This document shows, one piece after another, positions 19,155 through 27,469 of a stretch of DNA of 64,000 nt (the stretch's first letter is position 1; each line of letters opens with the position of its first letter). The position numbers were made by a program, and so were the translations under genes. Location of the stretch: the NCBI RefSeq assembly GCF_009910845.1, contig NZ_SIJB01000029.1, forward strand, positions 124,001-188,000. The letters run 5' to 3'. The notes beneath the pieces are model-generated. The model searched no databases, was not told where the DNA came from, and saw nothing but the letters and a program-made list of their open reading frames with translations. The DNA comes from Chengkuizengella marina (GTDB taxonomy: Bacteria > Bacillota > Bacilli > Paenibacillales > KCTC-33759).

Positions 19155-19661
19155 ATGGATCATAAAATGTCTAGGAATATAAAGGCAGGGAGTTATTCTC
19201 TAACTGATTTTATAATGATACTAATTTCAAATAAGGTTCGTTTTGTATTTATTTTTATTTTGGGTTTCATGTGGTTTCAACACCATTCCGATAAAAAAAT
19301 GGTTAAAAAGGCTGTGAAATCTTTAACAGTTGCTTTAATGATGAATTTTTTAATTAAATTGTTTTATTATAAACCGCGACCGTTTATGAAACGTCGTGTT
19401 CGTATACTTATTCCTTCAAAGATGGATTCTTCATTTCCTAGTAAACACACCTTACTTGTGTTTGCCATATCTACTACCGTTTTTCTTTGCAAACGTGTCC
19501 TTGGATTAATTATGTTGGGACTATCAGTGTTAACGGGAATATCACGAATTTGGGTAGGGCATCATTACCCTTCTGATATTATTGGGAGTGCTGTTATTGG
19601 AAGCATAATAGGTATCGTAATTGAAAAAATGTCACGTTTCTCTAATTTTTTCAATAGATAG
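19155..19661 (+). CDS. PAP2-family phosphatase (undecaprenyl-diphosphatase-like)
   Basis: A 168-aa membrane phosphatase. The three PAP2 signature motifs are present: KPRPFMKRR (KX6RP type), SFPSKHT (PSGH type) and SRIWVGHHYPSDI (SRX5HX3D). Homologues such as BcrC dephosphorylate undecaprenyl pyrophosphate to recycle the cell-wall lipid carrier; other members act on phosphatidic acid or PGP. AGGAG at 19142-19146 precedes ATG 19155. The 3' end overlaps, convergently, the last 11 bases of the small cysteine-rich gene on the minus strand. Confidence 0.85.
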   Translation: MDHKMSRNIKAGSYSLTDFIMILISNKVRFVFIFILGFMWFQHHSDKKMVKKAVKSLTVALMMNFLIKLFYYKPRPFMKRRVRILIPSKMDSSFPSKHTLLVFAISTTVFLCKRVLGLIMLGLSVLTGISRIWVGHHYPSDIIGSAVIGSIIGIVIEKMSRFSNFFNR

Positions 19662-19818
19662 GAGTCTCCTTTTTTTCAAATTGATCACATTGAATTTGGC
19701 AAGTTTTGTTTAATTCACAGTTTGCACATTTCCCTTTTTTGCTCTTTTTAAAAAACTTAAAAAATGTCCAGCCAGCGTAGCCAAAAATAAAAGCAATGAA
19801 AACGTAATTTATAAACAT
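19651..19818 (-). CDS. FeoB-associated Cys-rich membrane protein (55 aa)
   Basis: A short gene directly after feoB. The product begins MFINYVFIAFIFGYAGW (one membrane segment), then a basic stretch, then CANCELNKTC and a further cysteine (QIQC). This is the architecture of FeoB-associated Cys-rich proteins, thought to help FeoB function or bind iron. ATG 19818 has AGGAG nine bases upstream and lies 15 bases after the feoB stop. Its stop at 19651-19653 falls inside the convergent phosphatase gene. Confidence 0.85.
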   Translation of the reverse strand: MFINYVFIAFIFGYAGWTFFKFFKKSKKGKCANCELNKTCQIQCDQFEKKETPIY

Positions 19819-19833
19819 CTCAGTCAACTCCTA

Positions 19834-21837
19834 TCAGAATCCTATTAATTTCCCACCTTGATAAATCAAAAAGCTTAAAACATAAGCAATGAAAAAGCTA
19901 ATGAAGACGGAAAAAGCCATCCATTTTTTAGAGTTTAATTCTTTTTGAATCACAACAACAGTAGCCAAACAAGGCACGTATAATAAAACAAAAACCATAA
20001 AACTAAATGCTGAAAGAGGGGTGAATTGTGTTGCCATAAAGGCTTGGAGGTTCGCTTCTGGTACAAAATATATAATACTCATCGTTGAAATGATGACTTC
20101 TTTCGCTAAAAAGCCTGTTAGTAGTCCTGCCCCTGCTTGCCAAGTGCCAAAGCCTAGTGGAGTAAATAGTGGAGCAATGATGCCACCTATCATGGCTAGA
20201 AAACTTTCATTCATAGGAACATCAAATCCAGAAGGTCCAGAATAAGACAGTAACCATATGAGAACAGATCCAGCAAAAATGATTGTCCCTGCTTTTCGTA
20301 TAAATCCTTTCCCTTTATCCCAAGTACTTCTAAATAAGGTTCTTATTTGAGGTACACGGTAGGGGGGTAATTCAATGATAAAAACAGATGTTTCATTTTT
20401 TAATAATACTGAAGAAAAAATTCTAGCTAAAATAAGTGCAATTACAATACCTAGTACGTAAAGAGATAAAACGACAAATGCTTGATATTTGACAAAAAAA
20501 GCACCTACAAATAGAGCATAAACTGGTAATCTAGCAGAGCATGACATAAAAGGGGTTAATAAAGTCGTTAATAAGCGTTCTTTTGGTTGTTCAATTGTTC
20601 TTGCGGCCATGACACCAGGCACATTACATCCAAATCCAATAATCATGGGAATGAAGGCTTTTCCGTTTAATCCCACTTTTTCCATCAGTTTATCCATGAC
20701 CATAGCAACACGTGCCATATAACCTGAATCTTCTAGTAATGAAATAGCAAAAAATAAAATAAAAATTTGCGGAACAAAAACAAGTACACCGCCGACACCC
20801 GCGATGATTCCATCTATAACAAGGGATTCCAAAAATGCCGAAGCTCCAATTAAACCTAGTAAAGCCATGATCCAGTTTGTTAACGGTCCAGATATAAAAC
20901 CATCTAAAATATCTGCTAAAGGAAATCCAAGCCAATCAAACGTTAACATAAATGTGATGTACAATAAAGTCAGAAATATTGGAATGCCTAAAACTTTGTT
21001 TGTGACAATGTTGTCTAGTCGATCTGTAAATGTGGGTTTTGTAGTTTTTGTTTTTACAAGAATTTGTGAAGTGATTTTTTTTATATGTTGATGCCTTTTA
21101 TTATGAATAAATTTAGTTAATGAGCTCAATGCTTCTGTTGTAATCAATTGTTTTTCAGTATCTAAATAAATTTCCTGTAAACAATTCTCGGGAATGAATG
21201 ATTGAAGATATTTTTTCACCTGCTCATTACCTTCGAAATATTGTATGGCCAACCAGCGTTTTGAGATATTTAAATTGGATGGCAATAATTTTGATAATTC
21301 CTCTATTTTATTTTCAAGAATAGATCCATAATCTATTTTAAAAGATTCTATATTTTTACTAGTGTTAGAATCAAGACTGTTAAGTAATTCTTTACATCCT
21401 TTCCCACTACGAGCAACAATAGGGAAGATGGAAACACCAAGTAATTCTGATAGTTTCGTTTCATTTATCTTAATCCCACGCTGATTTGAAACATCTATCA
21501 TATTTAAACCGATGATCATTGGTTTTGCGAACTCTAGCAACTGAATAGTTAAGTGTAAGTTTCTTTCTAGCTGAGAAGCATCAATGATATTTAATATTTT
21601 TGAAAATTTTTCGTTTAATAAGAATAAAGTAGCAACATCCTCATCACTTGAAAGGGGTTTTAATGAATAAATGCCTGGAAGATCAATTAGGTGATTTTTT
21701 TTGTCTCTAAGTAGACCGACCTTCTTTTCTACTGTAACCCCAGTCCAATTTCCTACATATTCATATGATCCTGTTAAATGATTAAATAATGATGTTTTAC
21801 CTGTGTTTGGGTTTCCGAATAATGCAATCTCACTCAT
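19834..21837 (-). CDS. feoB: Ferrous iron transporter FeoB
   Basis: A 667-aa protein with an N-terminal G domain (GNPNTGKTS at residue 8, DLPGIYSL for G3, GLNMID for G4) and a C-terminal polytopic membrane domain with the Gate motifs. It imports Fe2+. The start is fixed by a four-base ATGA overlap with the feoA stop, so the two are translationally coupled. The order feoA-feoB-Cys-rich protein is the common Firmicutes arrangement. It interrupts the nitrate gene region, where iron demand for Nar Fe-S clusters and haem is high. Confidence 0.97.
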   Translation of the reverse strand: MSEIALFGNPNTGKTSLFNHLTGSYEYVGNWTGVTVEKKVGLLRDKKNHLIDLPGIYSLKPLSSDEDVATLFLLNEKFSKILNIIDASQLERNLHLTIQLLEFAKPMIIGLNMIDVSNQRGIKINETKLSELLGVSIFPIVARSGKGCKELLNSLDSNTSKNIESFKIDYGSILENKIEELSKLLPSNLNISKRWLAIQYFEGNEQVKKYLQSFIPENCLQEIYLDTEKQLITTEALSSLTKFIHNKRHQHIKKITSQILVKTKTTKPTFTDRLDNIVTNKVLGIPIFLTLLYITFMLTFDWLGFPLADILDGFISGPLTNWIMALLGLIGASAFLESLVIDGIIAGVGGVLVFVPQIFILFFAISLLEDSGYMARVAMVMDKLMEKVGLNGKAFIPMIIGFGCNVPGVMAARTIEQPKERLLTTLLTPFMSCSARLPVYALFVGAFFVKYQAFVVLSLYVLGIVIALILARIFSSVLLKNETSVFIIELPPYRVPQIRTLFRSTWDKGKGFIRKAGTIIFAGSVLIWLLSYSGPSGFDVPMNESFLAMIGGIIAPLFTPLGFGTWQAGAGLLTGFLAKEVIISTMSIIYFVPEANLQAFMATQFTPLSAFSFMVFVLLYVPCLATVVVIQKELNSKKWMAFSVFISFFIAYVLSFLIYQGGKLIGF

Positions 21838-22070
21838 AACTGCTCCACTCGAATCCGAGAAGCTTCATTACGACGAATACTAATATTTTGACCATGAGAT
21901 TCAAGAAATAAAGGTCCACCAAAAGGCATACTACGTTTAGTAACTACTTGGACACCTTCTATCATACCCATATGCATTAAACGTTGTTGTACAAGAATGT
22001 TCACTTTTGATAAGTCCGTTATGATAGCTGTATCACCTTGTTTGAGATCTGTAAGCACCAATTGTATCAC
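21834..22070 (-). CDS. feoA: Ferrous iron transport accessory protein FeoA
   Basis: A 78-aa SH3-like FeoA protein. LKQGDTAIITDLS, RLMHMGMIEGVQV and GGPLFLESHGQNISIRRNEA follow the family pattern. It acts on the cytoplasmic side with FeoB. The stop overlaps the feoB start in ATGA. A Fur-box candidate lies 20-34 bases upstream of the start codon. Confidence 0.93.
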   Translation of the reverse strand: MIQLVLTDLKQGDTAIITDLSKVNILVQQRLMHMGMIEGVQVVTKRSMPFGGPLFLESHGQNISIRRNEASRIRVEQL

Positions 22071-22089
22071 TCCTAAAAACTTTTGGTAA

Positions 22090-22104
22090 TGAAAATCATT
22101 CTCA
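22090..22104 (-). promoter_or_regulatory. Fur-box candidate upstream of feoAB
   Basis: On the minus strand TGAGAATGATTTTCA matches the 7-1-7 Fur consensus TGATAATNATTATCA at 12 of 14 defined positions. The location just before feoA fits iron-dependent repression. Confidence 0.75.
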
Positions 22105-22201
22105 ATTAAATCGTATCAATGGGTAAATAGAATGTCAATCCATTCATGAGTGTTTTATTGTTACAAATCATTGAACATTGTTGATGTTAAAATAGTATAA
22201 T

Positions 22202-23395
22202 TTAATGTTTAGGTTTTGATATTATGCCTTGTATAGATTTTTGCATATAAAACATAAATAAAATTGCGATCAAAATTGTAGCTGAAACCCACCAAAATCC
22301 ATATGAATACGAACCAGTCCATTCTTTAAAACTTCCGAGAATGTTAGGGAGGAAGAAGCCACCTACCCCTCCAGCAGCACCAACAAAACCAGTGACAAGT
22401 CCAACTTCTTTGGGGAATTGAACAGGAATAACCTGGAATAATGCACCATTTGCTGTTCCTAGAAAAACTAATGTTAGAAATAACATTGTAAAAGAAATAT
22501 ATAAAGGTAGTAACATACCTACAATGAATAAAGTGATCATTGCTCCACCAAATAAAAATATAAGTAGTCGCAAACCACCGTATTTATCTGCTAATAAACC
22601 GCCAATAGGACGAACAAAACTGCCTGCAAATACACATATGGTAACAAAATCGCCTGCTGTGACTTTACTTACTCCATATTGATCATAAAAAAAGATCGTT
22701 AAATAACTCGTTAAACCAACAAATCCCCCAAAAGATAAGCTATAAAAAAAGCTGAATAACCATGTGTTTTTGTGTTTAATAACTTGTTTATATTCTGACA
22801 TTTTTGTCGGTCTCACAGCAGCAGTGTTTTCTTTTGCAAACACTATGAAGACAATGAAAGCAATAATTAGTGGTATAAGTGCGATGCCAAATACACTGTG
22901 CCAACCATAAGCTTCTGCAATACGAGGGCCAAAAAGGGTAGCTAGTACTGTACCACTATTCCCAGCTCCAGCAATACCCATAGCCAAACCTTGATGTTCT
23001 TTTGGGTACCATCGACTTGCTAAAGGAAGTGCCACAGCAAAGCTAGCTCCAGCAATTCCTAGAAGAAATCCTAGGGCATAAATTTGCGGTAAATTATCTG
23101 CAAGTAACCATCCCCAAAATAGTGGGATCATCGTTAAAATCATGCCTATCATTCCAATGCGTTTTCCGCCAAATCTGTCTGCTAATAACCCCATGGGTAT
23201 ACGTAATAAAGCACCTCCTAAAACGGGAATTCCGACCATCATACCCTTCTGAAAATCAGTCAAACCCAAATCCTCAACAATAAATGTACCTGTTGGTCCT
23301 AGGATAACCCAGATCATAAAACTAATGTCGAAATACAAAAAGGAAGCAAGAAGGGTTGGGGTATGCCCAGTTTTAAAAAAGTTCTTAAGGCTCAA
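22202..23395 (-). CDS. NarK1-type nitrate/nitrite MFS transporter
   Basis: A 397-aa, 12-segment MFS protein of the nitrate/nitrite porter group. The signatures are GLLADRFGGKRIG in the 2-3 loop, GIAGAGNSGTVLA in the fifth segment (nitrate signature) and FVRPIGGLLADKYGG in the second half. It resembles the shorter NarK1/NasA type that imports nitrate with protons. It follows the NarK2-type gene by 13 bases on the same strand. Confidence 0.88.
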   Translation of the reverse strand: MSLKNFFKTGHTPTLLASFLYFDISFMIWVILGPTGTFIVEDLGLTDFQKGMMVGIPVLGGALLRIPMGLLADRFGGKRIGMIGMILTMIPLFWGWLLADNLPQIYALGFLLGIAGASFAVALPLASRWYPKEHQGLAMGIAGAGNSGTVLATLFGPRIAEAYGWHSVFGIALIPLIIAFIVFIVFAKENTAAVRPTKMSEYKQVIKHKNTWLFSFFYSLSFGGFVGLTSYLTIFFYDQYGVSKVTAGDFVTICVFAGSFVRPIGGLLADKYGGLRLLIFLFGGAMITLFIVGMLLPLYISFTMLFLTLVFLGTANGALFQVIPVQFPKEVGLVTGFVGAAGGVGGFFLPNILGSFKEWTGSYSYGFWWVSATILIAILFMFYMQKSIQGIISKPKH

Positions 23396-23408
23396 AGGTT
23401 AACATCTC

Positions 23409-24704
23409 CTAACATTTTACTTCTGCATTTTTTCTAGCATAGTAGTACCATGTGATGATCAAACTTATGGCATAATAGGCGATTAAAAAATATAAAGCCA
23501 TATTAGCAGTGCCAGTATTATCAATGGACCATCCAAAAATTTTCGGAATGAAAAAAGCCCCATAAGCCGCTATTGCTGCCGTAAAACCAAGTACAGTTGC
23601 TGCTTCCTTTTCAGGAAAAATAAATGGAATCATACGAAATGTTGACCCATTTGCAATTCCCGTTGTGGTGAATAGGATTAAAAACATAATCAAGAACCCA
23701 ATAAAGTTATTTATTGTTAAGAAATAAACAACACCTATTGTTGCAAGAACCATAATAATGATATCCCAAAATGTAACACGTGCTCCACCAAGTTTATCAG
23801 AAATCCATCCACCTAAAGGACGAACACCAGCACCTAATAATGGACCAATAAAAGCAAGATGAACTACATTGAGGTCTGCAAACTCTGATTTTATTAATAA
23901 TGGAAATGCTGCTGAGTAACCAATAAACGACCCGAAACACATTGTATATAACCATGTCATAATCCAAGTATGTTTTCTTTTGAATATGACAAATTGATCG
24001 GAAATGGACTGTTTGGCAGAAGGGATGTTATCCATTCCGAATAATGCTGCAAAAGTTACTAACAAAATAGGAACGACCCATACATATGCTGCATTTTGAA
24101 TCCATATCGATGAACCGTCATCTAAAGTTTGGCTTGTACCACCAAAAGCACCAAAAATACTTAAGGTAATCACAATCGGAGATGCAAACTGAACAACACT
24201 TACGCCAAGATTACCGATTCCTGCGTTAATGCCTAAAGCCGCACCCTTTGATTTTTTTGGGTAAAAGAAACTGATGTTTGCCATTGAAGATGAGAAATTA
24301 CCACCACCAAATCCACAAAGAGCAGCTAATATAGCCATTGTAGCGAATGATGTATCAGGATTTTGTACTGCAATCCCAATTCCTACAGCAGGTATCAATA
24401 AGGAGGCTGTTGAAATCACTGTCCAGTTTCGACCTCCAAATATCCCGACTAAAAAAGTATAAAAAATACGTAAAGTAGCTCCAGTTAATCCAGGTAAGGC
24501 CGCTAATGTAAATAGTTCACTTTTAGAAAAATTAAAACCAACATCATTTAAACGAACAGCTACAACAGACCAAATTTGCCATACTACAAACGCCAAAAGT
24601 AGTGCTGGTACTGAAATCCATAAATTACGTCTAGCATGTTTTTTTCCTTCAGCTTCCCAAAACTGCTCATCCTCTGGATTCCAATTTGTTCCTATTCTTG
24701 CCAT
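23409..24704 (-). CDS. narK: NarK2-type nitrate/nitrite antiporter
   Basis: A 431-aa MFS transporter. It has the longer N-terminus seen in NarK2/NarU proteins (NWNPEDEQFWEAEGKKHARR), the first nitrate signature GFGGGNFSSSMANISFFYP, and a second one, GINAGIGNLGVSVVQF. Members of this group exchange nitrate for nitrite. Together with the next gene it reproduces, as two polypeptides, the NarK1-NarK2 pair found as a fusion in some denitrifiers. The start ATG 24704 is followed by MARIGTNW; the upstream sequence has a weak GGGAG site. Confidence 0.9.
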   Translation of the reverse strand: MARIGTNWNPEDEQFWEAEGKKHARRNLWISVPALLLAFVVWQIWSVVAVRLNDVGFNFSKSELFTLAALPGLTGATLRIFYTFLVGIFGGRNWTVISTASLLIPAVGIGIAVQNPDTSFATMAILAALCGFGGGNFSSSMANISFFYPKKSKGAALGINAGIGNLGVSVVQFASPIVITLSIFGAFGGTSQTLDDGSSIWIQNAAYVWVVPILLVTFAALFGMDNIPSAKQSISDQFVIFKRKHTWIMTWLYTMCFGSFIGYSAAFPLLIKSEFADLNVVHLAFIGPLLGAGVRPLGGWISDKLGGARVTFWDIIIMVLATIGVVYFLTINNFIGFLIMFLILFTTTGIANGSTFRMIPFIFPEKEAATVLGFTAAIAAYGAFFIPKIFGWSIDNTGTANMALYFLIAYYAISLIITWYYYARKNAEVKC

Positions 24705-24939
24705 CTTTTTTTCTCCCTAAATATCAATTGATTATTAATTGATTAATTAACTTGTTTTACTTTCCCATTTACTTCCTGATTTTATTCATTGTGTTCTTAA
24801 ATTATTGAATGTATAGATGGGATTTTGGGATATTTGTAAGTAAAAATAATGTTATAATATGGGTTAGATTTTATTGAAAATATATTAGCAAATATAATAA
24901 TAGTTTGATAGACATCTAAATGAATGAGGTGAATTGATC

Positions 24940-25287
24940 ATGGGATTAATTTATATCATAATTACGTTTTTATTCTTTTTCATACTTTATCTAGTTATCC
25001 AATCTGCAATCAATAACTCAGAACTAACTGAAGCCTTGAAACAGTTAAATCAAAAGCTAGAAAAGAGTGGGTTAATTCAAGAAGAAAGTCAGAAAGAAGA
25101 GGATGAGAATCTTGTAACTGTCAATTATGAAAACTGTCCTGGATGTGATGAAAAAATACTCTTAAATAAAGAAGAATGTTCTACTTGTGGAACTGTATTA
25201 AATAAAGAAAGCTGTCCGGCTTGTGGAGCTCAAGTTTTTCAGGATATAGAATGTAATTCATGTGGATTGAAATTACGAGATAATTAA
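24940..25287 (+). CDS. Membrane-anchored zinc-ribbon protein
   Basis: A 115-aa protein with one N-terminal membrane segment (residues 2-22), a short helical linker, then two zinc-ribbon knuckle pairs: CPGC...CSTC and CPAC...CNSC. ATG 24940 has GAGGTGA seven bases upstream; a TTG six bases earlier is too close to that site. Function is unknown. The family is widespread in Bacillales as a small double-zinc-ribbon protein. The next gene follows after 16 bases and may be co-transcribed. Confidence 0.7.
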   Translation: MGLIYIIITFLFFFILYLVIQSAINNSELTEALKQLNQKLEKSGLIQEESQKEEDENLVTVNYENCPGCDEKILLNKEECSTCGTVLNKESCPACGAQVFQDIECNSCGLKLRDN

Positions 25288-25303
25288 CGATTGGAGTGCG
25301 ATC

Positions 25304-25849
25304 ATGTTTAAACATATCATTGAAGATCATTTGGATATAAGAATATTAGAACTTCGACATGCTGAACAATTATTTGATCTAGTTAGTTGTAATCAGGATT
25401 ATTTAGCTGAGTGGTTACCTTGGGTAAAAGGAAATAATACAATTGATCATACAAAAGGATTCATTGAAGCAGCCCTGCAAAAATTTGCAAATAATGATGG
25501 GATTGATTGCGGAGTTTTTTTCAATGATCGGATTGCAGGTTGCATTAGTTTACATAGACTAGACTGGTTAAATAAAAAAACCTCTATAGGTTATTGGTTA
25601 GATGAATCATTACAAGGAAAAGGTATTATGACAAAAGCTTGTCGAGCTATGATAAATTATTCTTTTCATGATTTACAATTAAATCGTATAGAGATACGTG
25701 CAGGAGTAAACAATTTGAAGAGCAGGACTATACCTGAAAGACTTGGTTTTGATTTAGAAGGTACGATTCGTAAAGCTGAATGGGTTAATAATCGCTATAT
25801 TCATCATGTTGTATATGGGTTGTTGAAAGAAGATTGGAAAAATGAATAA
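25304..25849 (+). CDS. GNAT N-acetyltransferase, RimJ/RimL type
   Basis: A 181-aa GNAT enzyme close to the YdaF/RimL group. It has DHLDIRILELRHAEQLF at the start, the acetyl-CoA loop region SLQGKGIMTKACRAMI, and LNRIEIRAGVNNLKSR followed by LGFDLEGTIRKAEW. Relatives acetylate ribosomal protein N-termini or small molecules; the substrate here is unknown. GGAGTG precedes ATG 25304. Confidence 0.85.
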   Translation: MFKHIIEDHLDIRILELRHAEQLFDLVSCNQDYLAEWLPWVKGNNTIDHTKGFIEAALQKFANNDGIDCGVFFNDRIAGCISLHRLDWLNKKTSIGYWLDESLQGKGIMTKACRAMINYSFHDLQLNRIEIRAGVNNLKSRTIPERLGFDLEGTIRKAEWVNNRYIHHVVYGLLKEDWKNE

Positions 25850-25865
25850 GTTAGGGTGAATTCAA

Positions 25866-26033
25866 ATGAATGTTTTTGTTTTTGTACTAATTCTAGCGGG
25901 ATTTACTGTAGGTTTGATAGTAATTTTGGAACATGTTGTGCGTACGGCAGTGGATACATCAAAAACGGCAGCTGATTTGAAAGAAATCAAACGTATGCTA
26001 AAATCATTCAAGGAATCACAGGTAGAAGAATGA
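25866..26033 (+). CDS. Small membrane protein, unknown function (55 aa)
   Basis: A short frame with a good ribosome site (AGGGTGA at 25853-25859, six bases before ATG 25866). The product opens MNVFVFVLILAGFTVGLIVI, one membrane helix, followed by a charged amphipathic tail ending ESQVEE. It sits 16 bases after the acetyltransferase. No family was recognised. Confidence 0.6.
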   Translation: MNVFVFVLILAGFTVGLIVILEHVVRTAVDTSKTAADLKEIKRMLKSFKESQVEE

Positions 26034-26070
26034 CTATTAAATATTAATTTTGAAATAATGGGAGGGAGTC

Positions 26071-26586
26071 ATGAGGATAATTAAAGTAGTTCCTTATCAA
26101 GATGAATGGATAAACAAGTTTCAAGAAGAGGCGTTGAAAATAAAAGAAATTTTCGGAGATCAATTGTTAGAAATTCATCATATAGGCAGCACCTCTGTAC
26201 CTGGTTTAAAAGCCAAACCGATTATTGATATCATCCCAGTAGTTAAAAATATTGACGAGATAGACTTATTCAATGAAGAAATGGAAGCGTTTGGTTATGA
26301 AGTAAGAGGAGAGTTAGGTATACCAGGCCGCAGATATTTTCCTAAAGGTGGAGAAAATCGATCACATCATGTGCATGTATTTCAAATAGGGGATGAAAAT
26401 ATAAAGCGTCATTTAGCTTTTCGAGATTACTTAATAGCTTACCCTGGGGTAGCTAAAGAATATGCAGACTTAAAAGAGATTCTAGCAAGTAAATTTGAAA
26501 ATCATCCAGAAAGTTACTGGGAGGGAAAAGAGAATTTTATTAAAGAAACAGAAATGAAGGCACTTAACTTTTATAGCAAAAACTAA
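26071..26586 (+). CDS. GrpB family (UPF0157) nucleotidyltransferase-fold protein
   Basis: A 171-aa GrpB-family protein. The signatures are VVPYQDEWINKFQEEA, HHIGSTSVPGLKAKPIIDI and HHVHVFQIGDENIKRHLAFRDYL. GS...D-type nucleotidyltransferase residues are visible (GSTSVPG, KPIIDI). Some homologues are fused to dephospho-CoA kinase; stand-alone function is not established. GGGAGGGAG precedes ATG 26071. Confidence 0.88.
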   Translation: MRIIKVVPYQDEWINKFQEEALKIKEIFGDQLLEIHHIGSTSVPGLKAKPIIDIIPVVKNIDEIDLFNEEMEAFGYEVRGELGIPGRRYFPKGGENRSHHVHVFQIGDENIKRHLAFRDYLIAYPGVAKEYADLKEILASKFENHPESYWEGKENFIKETEMKALNFYSKN

Positions 26587-26701
26587 CGTTATTTAAGAAA
26601 TAAAAGGATTACAGTTTAATATTTTTAACATCCAATTAAAAATCATAGATCAACTTCTGTAGTTGCCTAATTCGATAAAAATTTTAGGGGAGAACAATGA
26701 T

Positions 26702-27115
26702 ATGATAAATGTAAAAAATCAATTAGACCAGTCTGAAATTATAGAATTACTTGCGATGTGTACTTTTTCTGATTCAAATCGGTTAGAAGAAATAGTTCAA
26801 AATTATAAAAACGAAGATGATTATAAAATTTATGGCTTCGAAAAGGAAGGCATGGTCGTAGGAATCATAGGATTCCAAATGAATGGAAACCAGATGGAGA
26901 TAAAACATATCGCTGTTTCACCAGAACAACGATATAAAGGAATAGGAAGTTTAATGATCAATGCAATGATGAACATAATAAAACCTATTCAAGTCGTATC
27001 CGAAACGGATGATGATGCAGTAGATTTTTATCGCAGCAGTGGTTTTACAGTTTATAGCATAGATGAAAAATATCCAGGAGTTGAGAGATATCGTTGTGTA
27101 TTTGAGGTAGAGTGA
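26702..27115 (+). CDS. GNAT N-acetyltransferase
   Basis: A 137-aa GNAT-fold protein: IKHIAVSPEQRYKGIGSLMI is the acetyl-CoA binding motif (Q/RxxGxG/A), and AVDFYRSSGFTVYSI is the family C-terminal strand. I place the start at ATG 26702, with AGGGGAG at 26686-26692. The frame opens at a TTG 13 codons earlier that has no ribosome site. The substrate is unknown. Confidence 0.78.
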   Translation: MINVKNQLDQSEIIELLAMCTFSDSNRLEEIVQNYKNEDDYKIYGFEKEGMVVGIIGFQMNGNQMEIKHIAVSPEQRYKGIGSLMINAMMNIIKPIQVVSETDDDAVDFYRSSGFTVYSIDEKYPGVERYRCVFEVE

Positions 27116-27469
27116 AGAGAAATACCGAGTTTTTTCATATTCTACTGTTTAACATTTTCCTCCTAATTTGTAAATAAACCCTACGCAAAAGTACTTTAAA
27201 AAGAGCATCATTTTCACATACAGTCACTTTTTTACAATCCCATCCATATTTACACTGCAATACCATGAGTTTTCATTGGATCAACTAGTAATGTTTGTTA
27301 CCATTAGAGTGGGAATGGAAACAGGGGGCGATTTTATAGTTTAATGAAATCGAATTCAATTTTTATATGCACCAAATAACTTTGGGGATTTCTCAAAGTA
27401 TATTCTTGAGATTTCATAAGATCTTTCCGTAACAAAAAAATATTACATCATGAAAGGAAATATTATTCT
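27116..27469. promoter_or_regulatory. 354-base gap upstream of the GH81 gene; inverted repeat at 27391-27411
   Basis: No gene is visible. TCTCAA - 9 bases - TTGAGA (27391-27411) is a possible operator 59 bases before the GH81 start. No cre site like that of the GH16 gene was found. AAAGGAAA before ATG 27470 is the ribosome site. Confidence 0.35.
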
